Assembly: GCF_033406955.1 (NCBI RefSeq)
Contig: NZ_CP137734.1
Span: 7,316,001-7,380,000, forward strand
Direction of reading: 5' to 3'
DNA: 64,000 nucleotides
DNA from: Streptomyces violaceoruber
Lineage (GTDB): Bacteria; Actinomycetota; Actinomycetes; Streptomycetales; Streptomycetaceae
Shown here piece after piece: positions 8,347-16,411 of the stretch. Each line of letters begins with the position of its first letter. Position 1 is the stretch's first letter. Under the pieces are notes generated by a model. The model was not told where the DNA came from. It worked only from the letters and a program-made list of their open reading frames with translations, and did not search any database. Both the position numbers and the translations under genes were made by a program.

Positions 8347-8362
8347 TTTGGTCTAGACCGCG
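8347..8362. promoter_or_regulatory. DasR-responsive-element-like site
   Basis: The perfect palindrome GGTCTAGACC (8350-8359) with a T before it matches the core of the known DasR site (TGGTCTAGACCA) except for the last base. It lies 115 bp before the lactonase-like gene. DasR is the GntR regulator of N-acetylglucosamine use in streptomycetes. Binding here is inferred from the match. Confidence 0.6.
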
Positions 8363-8476
8363 CGTGATCGACTGCTACCGTCGCTCCCGGGCGGACGATC
8401 AGGCCGGGCGACCGGGACGGCACTCGACGCGACGCAGGACGAAGCGGGCAGACGAAGCGGGACGAGAGGGGCAGCG

Positions 8477-9514
8477 GTGACGGACGGCGGCAGGCGGCAG
8501 CGGCGGGCATACATCGGGTCGTTCACGGCGGCCGGCGGCCCCGGGATCCTGACGGCGACCGTCGCCCCCGACAGCGGCGCGCTCACGGTCGTGAGCGGTA
8601 CGGACGGTCTGGCCGACCCCTCCTACCTGGCCCTGGCACCCGACGGGGACACGCTCTACGCCGTCAGCGAGACGGCCGAGGGCGCGGTGGCCGCCTACCG
8701 GGTGAGCGGGGACAGGCCCGAGCCCGCCGGACGGCCGGTGCCCGTCGAGGGCGACGGACCGACCCACCTCAGCCTGTACGCCGGGCACGTGCTGACCGCC
8801 AACTACGGCTCCGGCACCGTCACCGCCGTACCGGTCCGCGCCGACGGCACCCTCGCCCGCTCCGCGTCCGGCGTGCTGCGGCACACCGGCTCCGGCCCGC
8901 ACGCCCAGCGTCAGCAGGGACCGCACGCCCACCAGGTGCGGCCCGACCCCAGCGGGCGCTGGGCCGTCAGTGTGGACCTCGGCACCGACTCCGTGCGGAT
9001 CTGCACCCTGACCGACGGCGCCCCCGCCGTGCACCGGGAGGTCGCGCTGCGGCCGGGGTCGGGACCGCGGCACCTGGCTTTCCATCCGGACGGTTCCCAG
9101 GCCTACGTCGTCAACGAACTGGCGCCCACCGTCACCGTCTGCCACTGGGACGCCGACGACGGCGTGCTCAAGCCCCTCACCGAGGTGCCGCTGCTGCCGG
9201 GGGCCCCGGCGGGCGACGCCTACCCGTCCGGCATCGCCGTGTCGCCCGACGGCCGCTTCGTGTGGACCGCGACCCGCGGTGAGGACGTCCTGTCCGTGTT
9301 CGTCGTGGAACCGGACGGCCTGCGGCTGTCCGCCACCGTGCCCTGCGGCGGGTACTGGCCCCGCGACATCGCCGTGTCCGGCGGCTTCCTGTACGCGGCC
9401 AACGAGCGCTCGGGAGACGTGACCTGGTTCGCCCTGGACCCGGCCACCGGCATCCCCCGCCGCACGGGCTCCCTGGCGGTCCCAGCAGCCTCCTGCGTGA
9501 TCTTCGCCCCGTAG
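8477..9514 (+). CDS. Lactonase family beta-propeller protein
   Basis: A 345-residue seven-bladed propeller of the 6-phosphogluconolactonase / YbhE type. Repeated blades read AYIGSFTAAGGPGI, PSYLALAPDGDTLYAV, GPRHLAFHPDGSQAYVVNEL and SGIAVSPDGRFVWTATRG, and end with ANERSGDVTWF. The active-site region includes GPHAHQVRPDPSGRWAV, where His and Arg are expected. It has no signal peptide, so it is likely cytoplasmic. Family members hydrolyse sugar-acid lactones, but many homologues are uncharacterised. The start GTG at 8477 follows GAGAGGGG. A DasR-type site upstream suggests aminosugar control. A strong terminator follows. Confidence 0.85.
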   Translation: MTDGGRRQRRAYIGSFTAAGGPGILTATVAPDSGALTVVSGTDGLADPSYLALAPDGDTLYAVSETAEGAVAAYRVSGDRPEPAGRPVPVEGDGPTHLSLYAGHVLTANYGSGTVTAVPVRADGTLARSASGVLRHTGSGPHAQRQQGPHAHQVRPDPSGRWAVSVDLGTDSVRICTLTDGAPAVHREVALRPGSGPRHLAFHPDGSQAYVVNELAPTVTVCHWDADDGVLKPLTEVPLLPGAPAGDAYPSGIAVSPDGRFVWTATRGEDVLSVFVVEPDGLRLSATVPCGGYWPRDIAVSGGFLYAANERSGDVTWFALDPATGIPRRTGSLAVPAASCVIFAP

Positions 9515-9735
9515 CCGCGGGCGGCCGGTTGCCCTCAGCTGCGGGCAGTCGTGCCTTCCCGGCCTGTGGGCAGTCGTGCCTCCCCCAGTGTCCGAACGGC
9601 CTGGGAGGTACCCCCAGGCGGCACGGGTGGGCGCAGGCGGCCACCCCGCCAGCGCCGGGCAGCGCGACCCACCCCCGGCCCCGCACGGACGCCGGGCACG
9701 ATCTTGACAGGCGCCGCCGGAACCCGGGCCGTACG
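9515..9735. other. Noncoding stretch after the lactonase gene
   Basis: About 220 bp with no supported gene. GC rich, with a short repeated phrase (GGGCAGTCGTGCCT-like, at about 9542 and 9566). It ends at the terminator hairpin. Confidence 0.5.
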
Positions 9736-9771
9736 GAAGGGGCCCGCTCCGGCAGAGGAGCGGGCCCCTTC
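9736..9771. terminator. Strong intrinsic-type hairpin
   Basis: A perfect 15-bp inverted repeat (9736-9750 with 9757-9771) around the 6-nt loop GGCAGA. It sits between the convergent lactonase and CbiX-like genes and probably ends both transcripts. There is no U tract, as is usual in this genus. Confidence 0.85.
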
Positions 9772-9804
9772 ACGCAGGCCTGGAAAAGCAAGCGCACGCG
9801 CCCG

Positions 9805-10731
9805 TCACCGAACCGGCGCCCCCTGCGCCTGCTGCGGCGAGATACCGAGCGCCGTCGTGTACTTGGCCAGCGCCAGCTTGCCGATCGCCGGGTACGGGCC
9901 GAGCGGCTCGGCGGTGGAACAGCCCGCCTCCTTGGCCGCCTCCTCCAGCACGGACGCCTCGATCTCCGGACCGATCAGATACGGCGCGAGCGCCAGCTGC
10001 TGGGAGCCCGAGGAGCGCAGCTGCTCGGCGACGGACGCGATCGAGCCCTCCTCGTCCAGCGCCGCCGCGATCACCGGCACGGCCAGGCGTGCGGCGAGCA
10101 GCATGCCGGTGATCCCGGCCGCCTGCACGGCCTCGTCACCGCCGACGGAGGCGAGGATGATGCCGTCCGCGGCGGTCGCCACGGTGAACAGCCGGGCGCG
10201 GTCGGCCCGGGCGAGACCGGCCTCGGAGAGCCGCACGTGCAGCGCCTCGGCCAGCAGCGGGTGCGGCCCGAGAACGTCGGTCAGCTCGGCCGCGATCTTG
10301 CTGTCCATCACGGCCTGCCGGATCCGGCGCAGCAGCGCGTTGTCCGGCCCGGCGAGCAGCGGCACGACGACCGCGACGGGGCCCTCCGGCTCCTTCACGT
10401 CCAGTCCGGCGGCGCGCGCCTGCTCGAAGCGGGCGGCGCGCTCCTCGGCGGCCCGGACGAGCACGGTGGTCAGGGAGGGGAACTCGGCGTCGTCGTCCCC
10501 GTCGAGGTGGCCGATCCGGGCGTCGAGCCCGGGCAGCTCGGAACGGGCGATGCTGATGACCTCGTCGGCGAGGCCCCGGGTGGCGCTGCTGGGCGTCCCC
10601 GGCACCGCGAGGACGAGCGCCGGCGCGCCCTCGGGAGCCACCAGGGGTTCGGGACGGCGGTGCCGTCCGGGCTGGCGGGGGCGCGGCATTCGTACTGGCA
10701 GGCCGGACGCGGGCCCAGTGGGGGAGCTCAT
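9805..10731 (-). CDS. CbiX/SirB-type chelatase-like protein
   Basis: A 308-residue protein resembling the tandem class II chelatase fold (sirohydrochlorin ferro- or cobaltochelatase). It has ALVLAVPGTPSSATRGLADEV near residue 40, then VAVVVPLLAGPDNALLRRI and LLAEALHVRLSEAG. In bona fide CbiX/SirB the first motif is HGS and the second PLFLxxGxH. Here the metal-binding His residues are replaced (VPGTPS, PLLAGPDN), so catalytic chelatase activity is doubtful. The first 35 residues are Pro/Arg rich. It may be a repurposed member. The start is ATG at 10731. Confidence 0.65.
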   Translation of the reverse strand: MSSPTGPASGLPVRMPRPRQPGRHRRPEPLVAPEGAPALVLAVPGTPSSATRGLADEVISIARSELPGLDARIGHLDGDDDAEFPSLTTVLVRAAEERAARFEQARAAGLDVKEPEGPVAVVVPLLAGPDNALLRRIRQAVMDSKIAAELTDVLGPHPLLAEALHVRLSEAGLARADRARLFTVATAADGIILASVGGDEAVQAAGITGMLLAARLAVPVIAAALDEEGSIASVAEQLRSSGSQQLALAPYLIGPEIEASVLEEAAKEAGCSTAEPLGPYPAIGKLALAKYTTALGISPQQAQGAPVR

Positions 10732-10869
10732 GGCGCCGCATGTTACTGGTTTCCGGGGTTTCCCTGTTCGGGGAGGGTGCAGGTGAGCGGTATCCGTCCG
10801 GTTTTGTCTGATGAGTGATGTACGGATCGGCCGACATCGGCATGATTCACCTCGTCGGCGGACCGGTTC

Positions 10870-11868
10870 TCAGCCGTTCGGCGCGGTTGTCACCCACAGC
10901 ATCCTGTCGTCACCCGGAAGCGTGAACGAACCGGTCGCCAGGTCCGTCGCCAGCCGGACCGAGCCGTCCAGCGGGTCGCCCTCGGCTGCCGTCCACCGGG
11001 CCTGCGGCAGGCGCTTCGCCAGCTCGTCCTCCAGCGGTACGAGGAGCGGGTCGCCCAGTCGCGTCAGCCCGCCGGTGACGGCGACGAGGGGTTCACCGGC
11101 GGCCGGACAGACCGCGGCGGCCGAGTCGGCCAGGTGCCGGGCGGCAGCCCCGAGGATCTCCGCCGCGACGGGGTCGGTGGCCGCGCACGCTGCCACCTCC
11201 GGTGCGAAGGAGGCCAGGACCGCCGGACGGTCGGGCCGCGGATACACCTGTGCGGGCAGTCCCGCCGCCGGGCCGAAACGCTCCTCGGCGCGGGCCAGCA
11301 GCGGAGCGGAGCCGTCCTCCCGCCCGTCGTGGGCGCGCAGCGCCGCCTCGAGACCGGCCCGCCCGATCCAGGCACCGCCGCCGCAGTCGCCCAGCAGATG
11401 CCCCCAGCCGTCCGCCCGGCGCCAGCGGGTCAGGTCGGTGCCGACCGCGATCAGGCCGGTGCCGGCGGCCACCACCGCTCCGGCCCGTGGCCCGAGGGCG
11501 CCCACGTACGCGGTGACGGCGTCGGCGACCAGGGCGACCGTCCGCACGCCCAGCTCCCGGGCCAGCGCGCCCGGCAGTTCGGCGCGCAGCGCGTCGCCCA
11601 GCGTGGCCAGCCCGGCGGCCCCGACGACGACGGTGTCGATCCGGGTGACGCCGCTTTCGGCGGTCAACGCCCTGGCCATCGGCAGCAGTTGCCCCAGGAG
11701 ATGCCCGGGGTCGATCCCGTGCGCACCGGTGCGCACGGGATCCCGCGAGACCCGCCGACCGAGCGGGCCGTGTCCGCAGTCGCCCCCGTGTCCGCCGTCG
11801 CCGACGGCGCCGACGACGGCGCGCAGCCCCGAGCCGCCGGAGTCCACGGCCAGGAAGCCGGTGCTCAC
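10870..11868 (-). CDS. BadF/NagK-type ATPase, probable N-acetylglucosamine kinase
   Basis: A 332-residue ASKHA-fold kinase. It has phosphate-1 motif FLAVDSGGSGLRAVV, the middle motif AVVAAGTGLIAVG, LLGDCGGGAWIGRAGLEAAL (adenosine and sugar contacts), and VTGGLTRLGDPLL. This is the BadF/BadG/BcrA/BcrD family that includes eukaryotic-type N-acetylglucosamine kinases. A sugar, most likely an aminosugar, is the expected substrate. The start GTG at 11868 overlaps the ung stop (GTGA), so translation is probably coupled. A DasR-type site lies 2.5 kb away in front of the lactonase gene. Confidence 0.8.
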   Translation of the reverse strand: MSTGFLAVDSGGSGLRAVVGAVGDGGHGGDCGHGPLGRRVSRDPVRTGAHGIDPGHLLGQLLPMARALTAESGVTRIDTVVVGAAGLATLGDALRAELPGALARELGVRTVALVADAVTAYVGALGPRAGAVVAAGTGLIAVGTDLTRWRRADGWGHLLGDCGGGAWIGRAGLEAALRAHDGREDGSAPLLARAEERFGPAAGLPAQVYPRPDRPAVLASFAPEVAACAATDPVAAEILGAAARHLADSAAAVCPAAGEPLVAVTGGLTRLGDPLLVPLEDELAKRLPQARWTAAEGDPLDGSVRLATDLATGSFTLPGDDRMLWVTTAPNG

Positions 11869-12551
11869 GGCAGGCGCCAGTCCACCGGCTGACCTCCCAG
11901 GCGCATCAGCAGGTCGTTGGCCCGGCTGAACGGACGGGAGCCGAAGAAGCCCCGGTCCGCCGACATGGGGGAGGGATGCGCGGACTCCAGGGCCGGCAGA
12001 TCGCCGAGCAGCGGTCGCAGATTGCGGGCGTCACGGCCCCAGAGAATGGACACCATCGGCTTGCCGCGTGCCGCCAGCGCGCGTATCGCCTGCTCGGTGA
12101 CCTCCTCCCAGCCCTTGCCGCGGTGGGCCGCGGGCTTGCGCGGGGCCGTGGTGAGCGCCCTGTTGAGCAGCAGCACGCCCTGCTGCGTCCAGGGCGTCAG
12201 ATCCCCGTTGGCGGGCTGCGGGAGATTCAGGTCGGTGTTCAGCTCCCGGAAGATGTTGACGAGGCTGCCGGGCAGCGGGCGTACCTCGGGCGCGACGGAG
12301 AACGACAGTCCGACGGCGTGCCCCGGCGTGGGGTAGGGATCCTGTCCGACGATCAGGACCCGGACGTCGTCGAAGGGCTGTTGGAAGGCCCGCAGGACGT
12401 TCGCCCCCGCCGGGAGGTAGGTGCGTCCGGCGGCGATCTCCGCGCGCAGGAACTCGCCCATCGAGGTGATCTGTCCGGCGACGGGTTCAAGGGCCTTCGC
12501 CCAGCCCGCTTCGACGATTTCATTCAAGGGTCGTGGTGCCACGGGCGTCAC
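11865..12551 (-). CDS. ung: Uracil-DNA glycosylase, family 1
   Basis: A 228-residue enzyme that removes uracil from DNA at the first step of base excision repair. All family-1 motifs are present: the water-activating loop VGQDPYPTPGHAVGLSFS (catalytic Asp about residue 71), the uracil-recognising LLLNRALTT, and the Leu-loop AHPSPMSADRGFFGSRPF with its catalytic His. Length matches the usual 220-230. The start GTG at 12551 follows a weak site. It is the first gene of a two-gene operon, with a 4-bp GTGA overlap onto the kinase gene. Confidence 0.97.
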   Translation of the reverse strand: MTPVAPRPLNEIVEAGWAKALEPVAGQITSMGEFLRAEIAAGRTYLPAGANVLRAFQQPFDDVRVLIVGQDPYPTPGHAVGLSFSVAPEVRPLPGSLVNIFRELNTDLNLPQPANGDLTPWTQQGVLLLNRALTTAPRKPAAHRGKGWEEVTEQAIRALAARGKPMVSILWGRDARNLRPLLGDLPALESAHPSPMSADRGFFGSRPFSRANDLLMRLGGQPVDWRLP

Positions 12552-12612
12552 CCTACTGCCGTACGGGTGACGCCGATCAACCGGTGGCCAAGGCCCGTCC
12601 CCCCGGTCCGGT

Positions 12613-13698
12613 TCACCCGACGACCGCTGCCCGCACGCACAGCACGTCCGGCAGGTGGGAGGCCAACTGCCGCCAGCTGTCGCCGTCGTCGGCCGACGCG
12701 AACACCTCGCCGTTGCGGTTGCCGAAGTACACGCCCGCCTGCTCCGCGTCGTCCGTGGACAGCGCGTCGCGCAGCACCGTGCCGTAGTGGTCCTCCTGGG
12801 GCAGGCCCGCCGAGAGCGGCTCCCAGCTCTTGCCCGCGTCCGCCGTGCGGAAGACCCGGCACCGGTGGTCCGCGGGCACCCGGTCGGCGTCGGCGTTGAT
12901 CGGGAAGACGTACGCCGTGTCGCCGCGGTGCGGATGGGCGGCCACCGCGAAACCGAACGTGGAGGGCAGGCCCTCGCCGATGTCCGTCCAGTGCGCTCCG
13001 GCGTCGTCGCTGCGGTACACCCCCCAGTGGTTCTGGAGGTACAGGCGGTCGGGGGTGGCCGCGTCGCGCGCGACCTTGTGCACGCACTGGCCGAACTCCG
13101 GGTCGGGGTCGGGCAGGAAGACGGCGGAGACGCCGGAGTTGGACGGCGCCCAGCTCGCGCCGCCGTCGGCGGTGCGGAAGACGCCCGCGGTCGAGACGGC
13201 GACCGTCACGGACCCGGGGTCGCGCGCGTCGGTGAGGACGGTGTGCAGCCCCTCGCCGCCACCGCCCGGCACCCACTTCGACCGGGTGGGGTGCTCCCAC
13301 AGCGGGCGGACCAGCTCGAAGCTCTCACCGCGGTCCTCCGAGCGGTACAGCGCCGCCGGTTCGGTGCCCGCGTACACCACGTCCGGCTCGGCGGCCGCGG
13401 GGTGCAGCTGCCACACCCGCTCCAGGGAGGCGCCGGTGTCCTTGGGGAACCTGACGGCGGGCGCGGCCGGTTCGGTCCAGGTACGGCCGAGGTCGTCGGA
13501 GTGGAAGACCGACGGCCCCCAGTGCGCGCTGTCGCCGCCGGCCAGCAGCCGCGGGGTGTCGCCGCGGGTGTCGAGGGCGACCGAGTAGACCGCCTGTGCG
13601 TTGAAGTAGGGACTCTCGTCGAACTCCCAGGTGCCACCCCGCCGGCGCCCGATGAACAGGCCCTTGCGGGTGCCCACGGCGAGCAGTACTTCGGTCAT
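12613..13698 (-). CDS. BNR/sialidase-fold propeller protein, cytoplasmic
   Basis: A 361-residue beta-propeller without a signal peptide. Asp-box or BNR repeats recur: SDDLGRTW, SEDRGESF, TADGGASW, SDDAGAHW, TADAGKSW, SADDGDSW. The N-terminus LLAVGTRKGLFIGRR is typical of a widespread actinomycete family annotated as exo-alpha-sialidase or glycosyl hydrolase. No sialidase catalytic Arg triad or FRIP motif is evident, so enzyme activity is unproven. The start ATG at 13698 follows GGAGG. It is on the same strand as ung, upstream of it by 61 bp. Confidence 0.8.
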   Translation of the reverse strand: MTEVLLAVGTRKGLFIGRRRGGTWEFDESPYFNAQAVYSVALDTRGDTPRLLAGGDSAHWGPSVFHSDDLGRTWTEPAAPAVRFPKDTGASLERVWQLHPAAAEPDVVYAGTEPAALYRSEDRGESFELVRPLWEHPTRSKWVPGGGGEGLHTVLTDARDPGSVTVAVSTAGVFRTADGGASWAPSNSGVSAVFLPDPDPEFGQCVHKVARDAATPDRLYLQNHWGVYRSDDAGAHWTDIGEGLPSTFGFAVAAHPHRGDTAYVFPINADADRVPADHRCRVFRTADAGKSWEPLSAGLPQEDHYGTVLRDALSTDDAEQAGVYFGNRNGEVFASADDGDSWRQLASHLPDVLCVRAAVVG

Positions 13699-13848
13699 GC
13701 CGATCACCTCCGTGGCGTCCTCGTCGACGCCTTCGTCTCGGACACGGGCCAGTCTGCACCCAGGCACTGACAGTCACCCCCGGAAGGAGTGCCGGCGCAG
13801 GTCAGGACGGTGGTGTCGGGTCCGGAGAGGCGTCCTGGCGCCGCCCGC

Positions 13849-15552
13849 TCAGCCCTCGCCCGGAAGGGCCCGCGTCAGGATCCCGTCGAGGTCGGCCGTG
13901 TCCGGCAGCGTGCCGAAGGCGTGCCCCCAGTCGCCGCCGAGCCGGGTGGCGCAGAAGGCGTCGGCGACGGCGGGCGGGGCGTGCCGGACCAGGAGGGAGG
14001 CCTGGAGGGTGAGGGCCATCAGCTCCACCAGGCGGCGGGCACCGGACTCGGACGCCTCGGTGAGCCCCGTACGAAGCCGGTCCGCCGCCGCGTCCAGCCG
14101 GGCGTCCGCCCCGCGCGCCAGGGTGAGTTCACCGAAGAGCGCGTGCGCGGCGGCGGGGGAGCGGCCCAGCGCCCGCAGCACGTCGAGGGCGTTGACGTTC
14201 CCCGAGCCCTCCCAGATCGACAGCAGCGGCGCCTCCCGGTAGTGGCGGGGCATGCCCGACTCCTCCACGTAGCCGTTGCCGCCCAGGCACTCCAGGGCCT
14301 CCGCGGTGAACGCCGGCCCCCGCTTGGTCACCCAGTACTTCCCGACGGCGGTGGCGATCCGCCGGAACGCCGCCTCCCCCTCGTCGCCGCGCACGGCGCG
14401 GTCGGCCGCGCCGGCCAGCCGCAGGGTGAGGGCGGTCGCGGCCTCGGACTCCAGCGCGAGGTCGGCCAGGACGTTGCGCATCAGCGGCTGGTCCACCAGC
14501 CGGGCGCCGAACGCGGTGCGGTGCCGTACGTGGTGACCGGCCTCGACCAGGGTCTTGCGCATCAGCGTCGCCGAGGCCATCACACAGTCCAGCCGGGTGC
14601 AGTTGACCATCTCGATGATCGTCTTGACCCCCTGTCCCTCGGGCCCGACCAGCCAGGCCACCGTCCCGTCGAACTCGGGCTCCGAGGAGGCGTTGGAGCG
14701 GTTGCCGAGCTTGTCCTTGAGGCGCTGGACGCGGAAGGTGTTGCGGGTGCCGTCGGGCAGCACGCGGGGCACCAGGAAGCAGGAGAGCCCGCCGGCCGCC
14801 TGCGCCAGCACGAGGAACACGTCGCACATCGGCGCCGACGTGAACCACTTGTGCCCGCGGAGCGTGTAGACGCCGGGCTCGGCGGTCGCGGTGGCCGTCG
14901 TGGCGTTGGTCCGGACGTCCGAGCCGCCCTGCTTCTCGGTCATCCCCATGCCGGCCAGCAGACCGCGCTTGTCCGTGGGCGTCCGCAGCCCCGGCTCGTA
15001 CTCCCGGGAGGTCAGCAGCGGCTCGTAGACCTCCGCCAGTTCCGGCTGGGCGCGCAGGGCCGGGACGGCCGCGTACGTCATCGAGGTCGGGCATCCGTGC
15101 CCCGCCTCGGTGTGCCCCCAGACCAGTCCGCCGGCGGTCCGCGCGACGTGGGCGCCCGGACGCCCGTCGGCCCACGGCGCGCCGGCCAGGCCCTCGCCGA
15201 CGGCCACCCGCATCAGGTGGTGCCAGCTCGGGTGGTACTCGACCTCGTCGACCCGGTTGCCGTACCGGTCGTGGGTGCGCAGCACGGGCTCGTGGCGGTT
15301 CGCGAGGTCGCCCCAGTCCTGCGCCTGCGCGCTGCCCGCCCGGCGGCCCAGCCGGCGCAAGCCGTCCTCGGCCCAGCCGGCGCCCTCCCGGCGCAGGCCC
15401 TCCAGCAGGACCGTGTCGTCGGACGCGTCGTAGGGGGCCAGGGGAGGGGGCTGGTTGGTGACGTCGTGCGTCGCGTACCCCTCCGGGCGGCCCCAGGGCT
15501 CCTCGGACGGCTCGTAGGACTCGTACGGCGGCTCCTGCGCGAGTGTCGTCAT
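13849..15552 (-). CDS. AidB-like acyl-CoA dehydrogenase family protein
   Basis: A 567-residue FAD flavoprotein of the AidB branch of acyl-CoA dehydrogenases. The FAD and substrate region has GLLAGMGMTEKQGGSDVRTN and LRGHKWFTSAPMCDVFLV, and the C-terminal part has LECLGGNGYVEESGMPRHYR and LLSIWEGSGNVNALDVLRAL. AidB proteins are linked to the alkylation response and bind DNA; actinomycete homologues are often of unknown role. Length fits (E. coli AidB is about 540). The start is ATG at 15552. A 40-bp palindrome lies 7 bp upstream, and the divergent neighbour is a PaaX-type repressor, so it is probably repressed by that protein. Confidence 0.88.
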   Translation of the reverse strand: MTTLAQEPPYESYEPSEEPWGRPEGYATHDVTNQPPPLAPYDASDDTVLLEGLRREGAGWAEDGLRRLGRRAGSAQAQDWGDLANRHEPVLRTHDRYGNRVDEVEYHPSWHHLMRVAVGEGLAGAPWADGRPGAHVARTAGGLVWGHTEAGHGCPTSMTYAAVPALRAQPELAEVYEPLLTSREYEPGLRTPTDKRGLLAGMGMTEKQGGSDVRTNATTATATAEPGVYTLRGHKWFTSAPMCDVFLVLAQAAGGLSCFLVPRVLPDGTRNTFRVQRLKDKLGNRSNASSEPEFDGTVAWLVGPEGQGVKTIIEMVNCTRLDCVMASATLMRKTLVEAGHHVRHRTAFGARLVDQPLMRNVLADLALESEAATALTLRLAGAADRAVRGDEGEAAFRRIATAVGKYWVTKRGPAFTAEALECLGGNGYVEESGMPRHYREAPLLSIWEGSGNVNALDVLRALGRSPAAAHALFGELTLARGADARLDAAADRLRTGLTEASESGARRLVELMALTLQASLLVRHAPPAVADAFCATRLGGDWGHAFGTLPDTADLDGILTRALPGEG

Positions 15553-15559
15553 GCCTTGA

Positions 15560-15599
15560 GTGTTGCATTGCTTCTGCGACCGCAGCAATAGTGCAACAC
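15560..15599. promoter_or_regulatory. 40-bp imperfect palindrome in divergent promoter
   Basis: The outer arms GTGTTGCA (15560-15567) and TGCAACAC (15592-15599) are perfect. The inner arms TTGC-TCTGCG and CGCAG-CAA pair imperfectly. It lies immediately before the AidB-like start and is a good candidate operator for the divergent PaaX-type regulator. Confidence 0.65.
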
Positions 15600-15606
15600 G
15601 GTGGGC

Positions 15607-15623
15607 GCACGTACAGTACGTGC
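15607..15623. promoter_or_regulatory. Perfect 17-bp palindrome
   Basis: GCACGTAC and GTACGTGC flank a central A. It is the second palindrome in the same divergent region, 8 bp from the first and 32 bp before the regulator start. It may bind the regulator or a different protein. Confidence 0.6.
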
Positions 15624-15654
15624 TCATGTGGACGAACGACGCGGTGCCGCGCGG

Positions 15655-16407
15655 ATGACCGGTTCCGGGGACCCCGGCGGGCTCACGCTGCGTCCGCTGT
15701 CCGCGCGGTCGGTGGTCCTGAGCCTGCTGCTCGGCACCCACCCGCCGGAGCTGCCGGCGCGGGACCTGGTGCGGCTCGTGGCGGGGTTCGACGTCGGCGC
15801 CTCCACCGCGCGCGCGGCGCTCAGTCGGATGGCCGCCGCCGGGGACCTGCGCCGCACGGACACCGGCTACCGGCTCAGCGAGCGGCTGCTGGAACGCCAG
15901 CGGCGCCAGGACGAGGCGCTGCGCCCGCACACGCGCGCGTGGGACGGCGACTGGGAGACGCTCGTGATCACCGCGACGGGGCGCGACCCGGCCGCCCGTG
16001 CCGAGTTGCGGACCCGGCTGGCCGCCCTGCGCCTGGCCGAACTCCGCGAGGGTGTCTGGCTGCGCCCCGCCAACCTCGACCGCCCGCTGCCCACGGATCT
16101 CGGCCGGGTGGCCGAACGGCTTGTTTCACGTCCGGGGTCGCCGGCCGTCGAGCTGGCGGCGCGTCTGTGGCCGCTGGTCGACTGGGCGGACACCGCGAGG
16201 GCGCTGCTCGTCCACGTCGACCGGGCGCGGCGTCCGGCCGGCCTCCTCACGGCCTTCGCGGCCGTCGTGCGGCACCTGCTCGCCGACCCGGTGCTGCCCC
16301 CGGAACTGCTCCCGCCCGACTGGCCGGGGACGGCCCTGCGGGACGCCTACGCGCGCTATCAGCGGGAGCAGTCCGGGCAGGTCCGGGCGCACGGCCCCCG
16401 GACCTGA
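15655..16407 (+). CDS. PaaX family transcriptional regulator
   Basis: A 250-residue regulator. The N-terminal winged helix reads LSARSVVLSLLLGTHPPELP, then GASTARAALSRMAAAGDLRR. The middle domain has WDGDWETLVITATGRDPAAR, and the C-terminus RYQREQSG. This architecture is PaaX, the phenylacetyl-CoA-responsive repressor; relatives sense other acyl-CoA thioesters. Divergent from an acyl-CoA-dehydrogenase-like gene, so an acyl-CoA effector is plausible. The start ATG at 15655 is preferred; an upstream in-frame GTG at 15601 would read through the second palindrome. Confidence 0.85.
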   Translation: MTGSGDPGGLTLRPLSARSVVLSLLLGTHPPELPARDLVRLVAGFDVGASTARAALSRMAAAGDLRRTDTGYRLSERLLERQRRQDEALRPHTRAWDGDWETLVITATGRDPAARAELRTRLAALRLAELREGVWLRPANLDRPLPTDLGRVAERLVSRPGSPAVELAARLWPLVDWADTARALLVHVDRARRPAGLLTAFAAVVRHLLADPVLPPELLPPDWPGTALRDAYARYQREQSGQVRAHGPRT

Positions 16408-16411
16408 CGCG

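Noticed and set aside
8347..8362. GGTCTAGACC as a simple restriction-site-like chance palindrome
   Set aside because: Kept as a regulatory candidate instead, because the AT-containing 10-bp palindrome is rare in this composition and matches the known DasR core in an upstream region.
13789..15591. 600-codon plus frame opposite the AidB-like gene
   Set aside because: A pure shadow of a strongly recognised flavoprotein gene, with no domain of its own.
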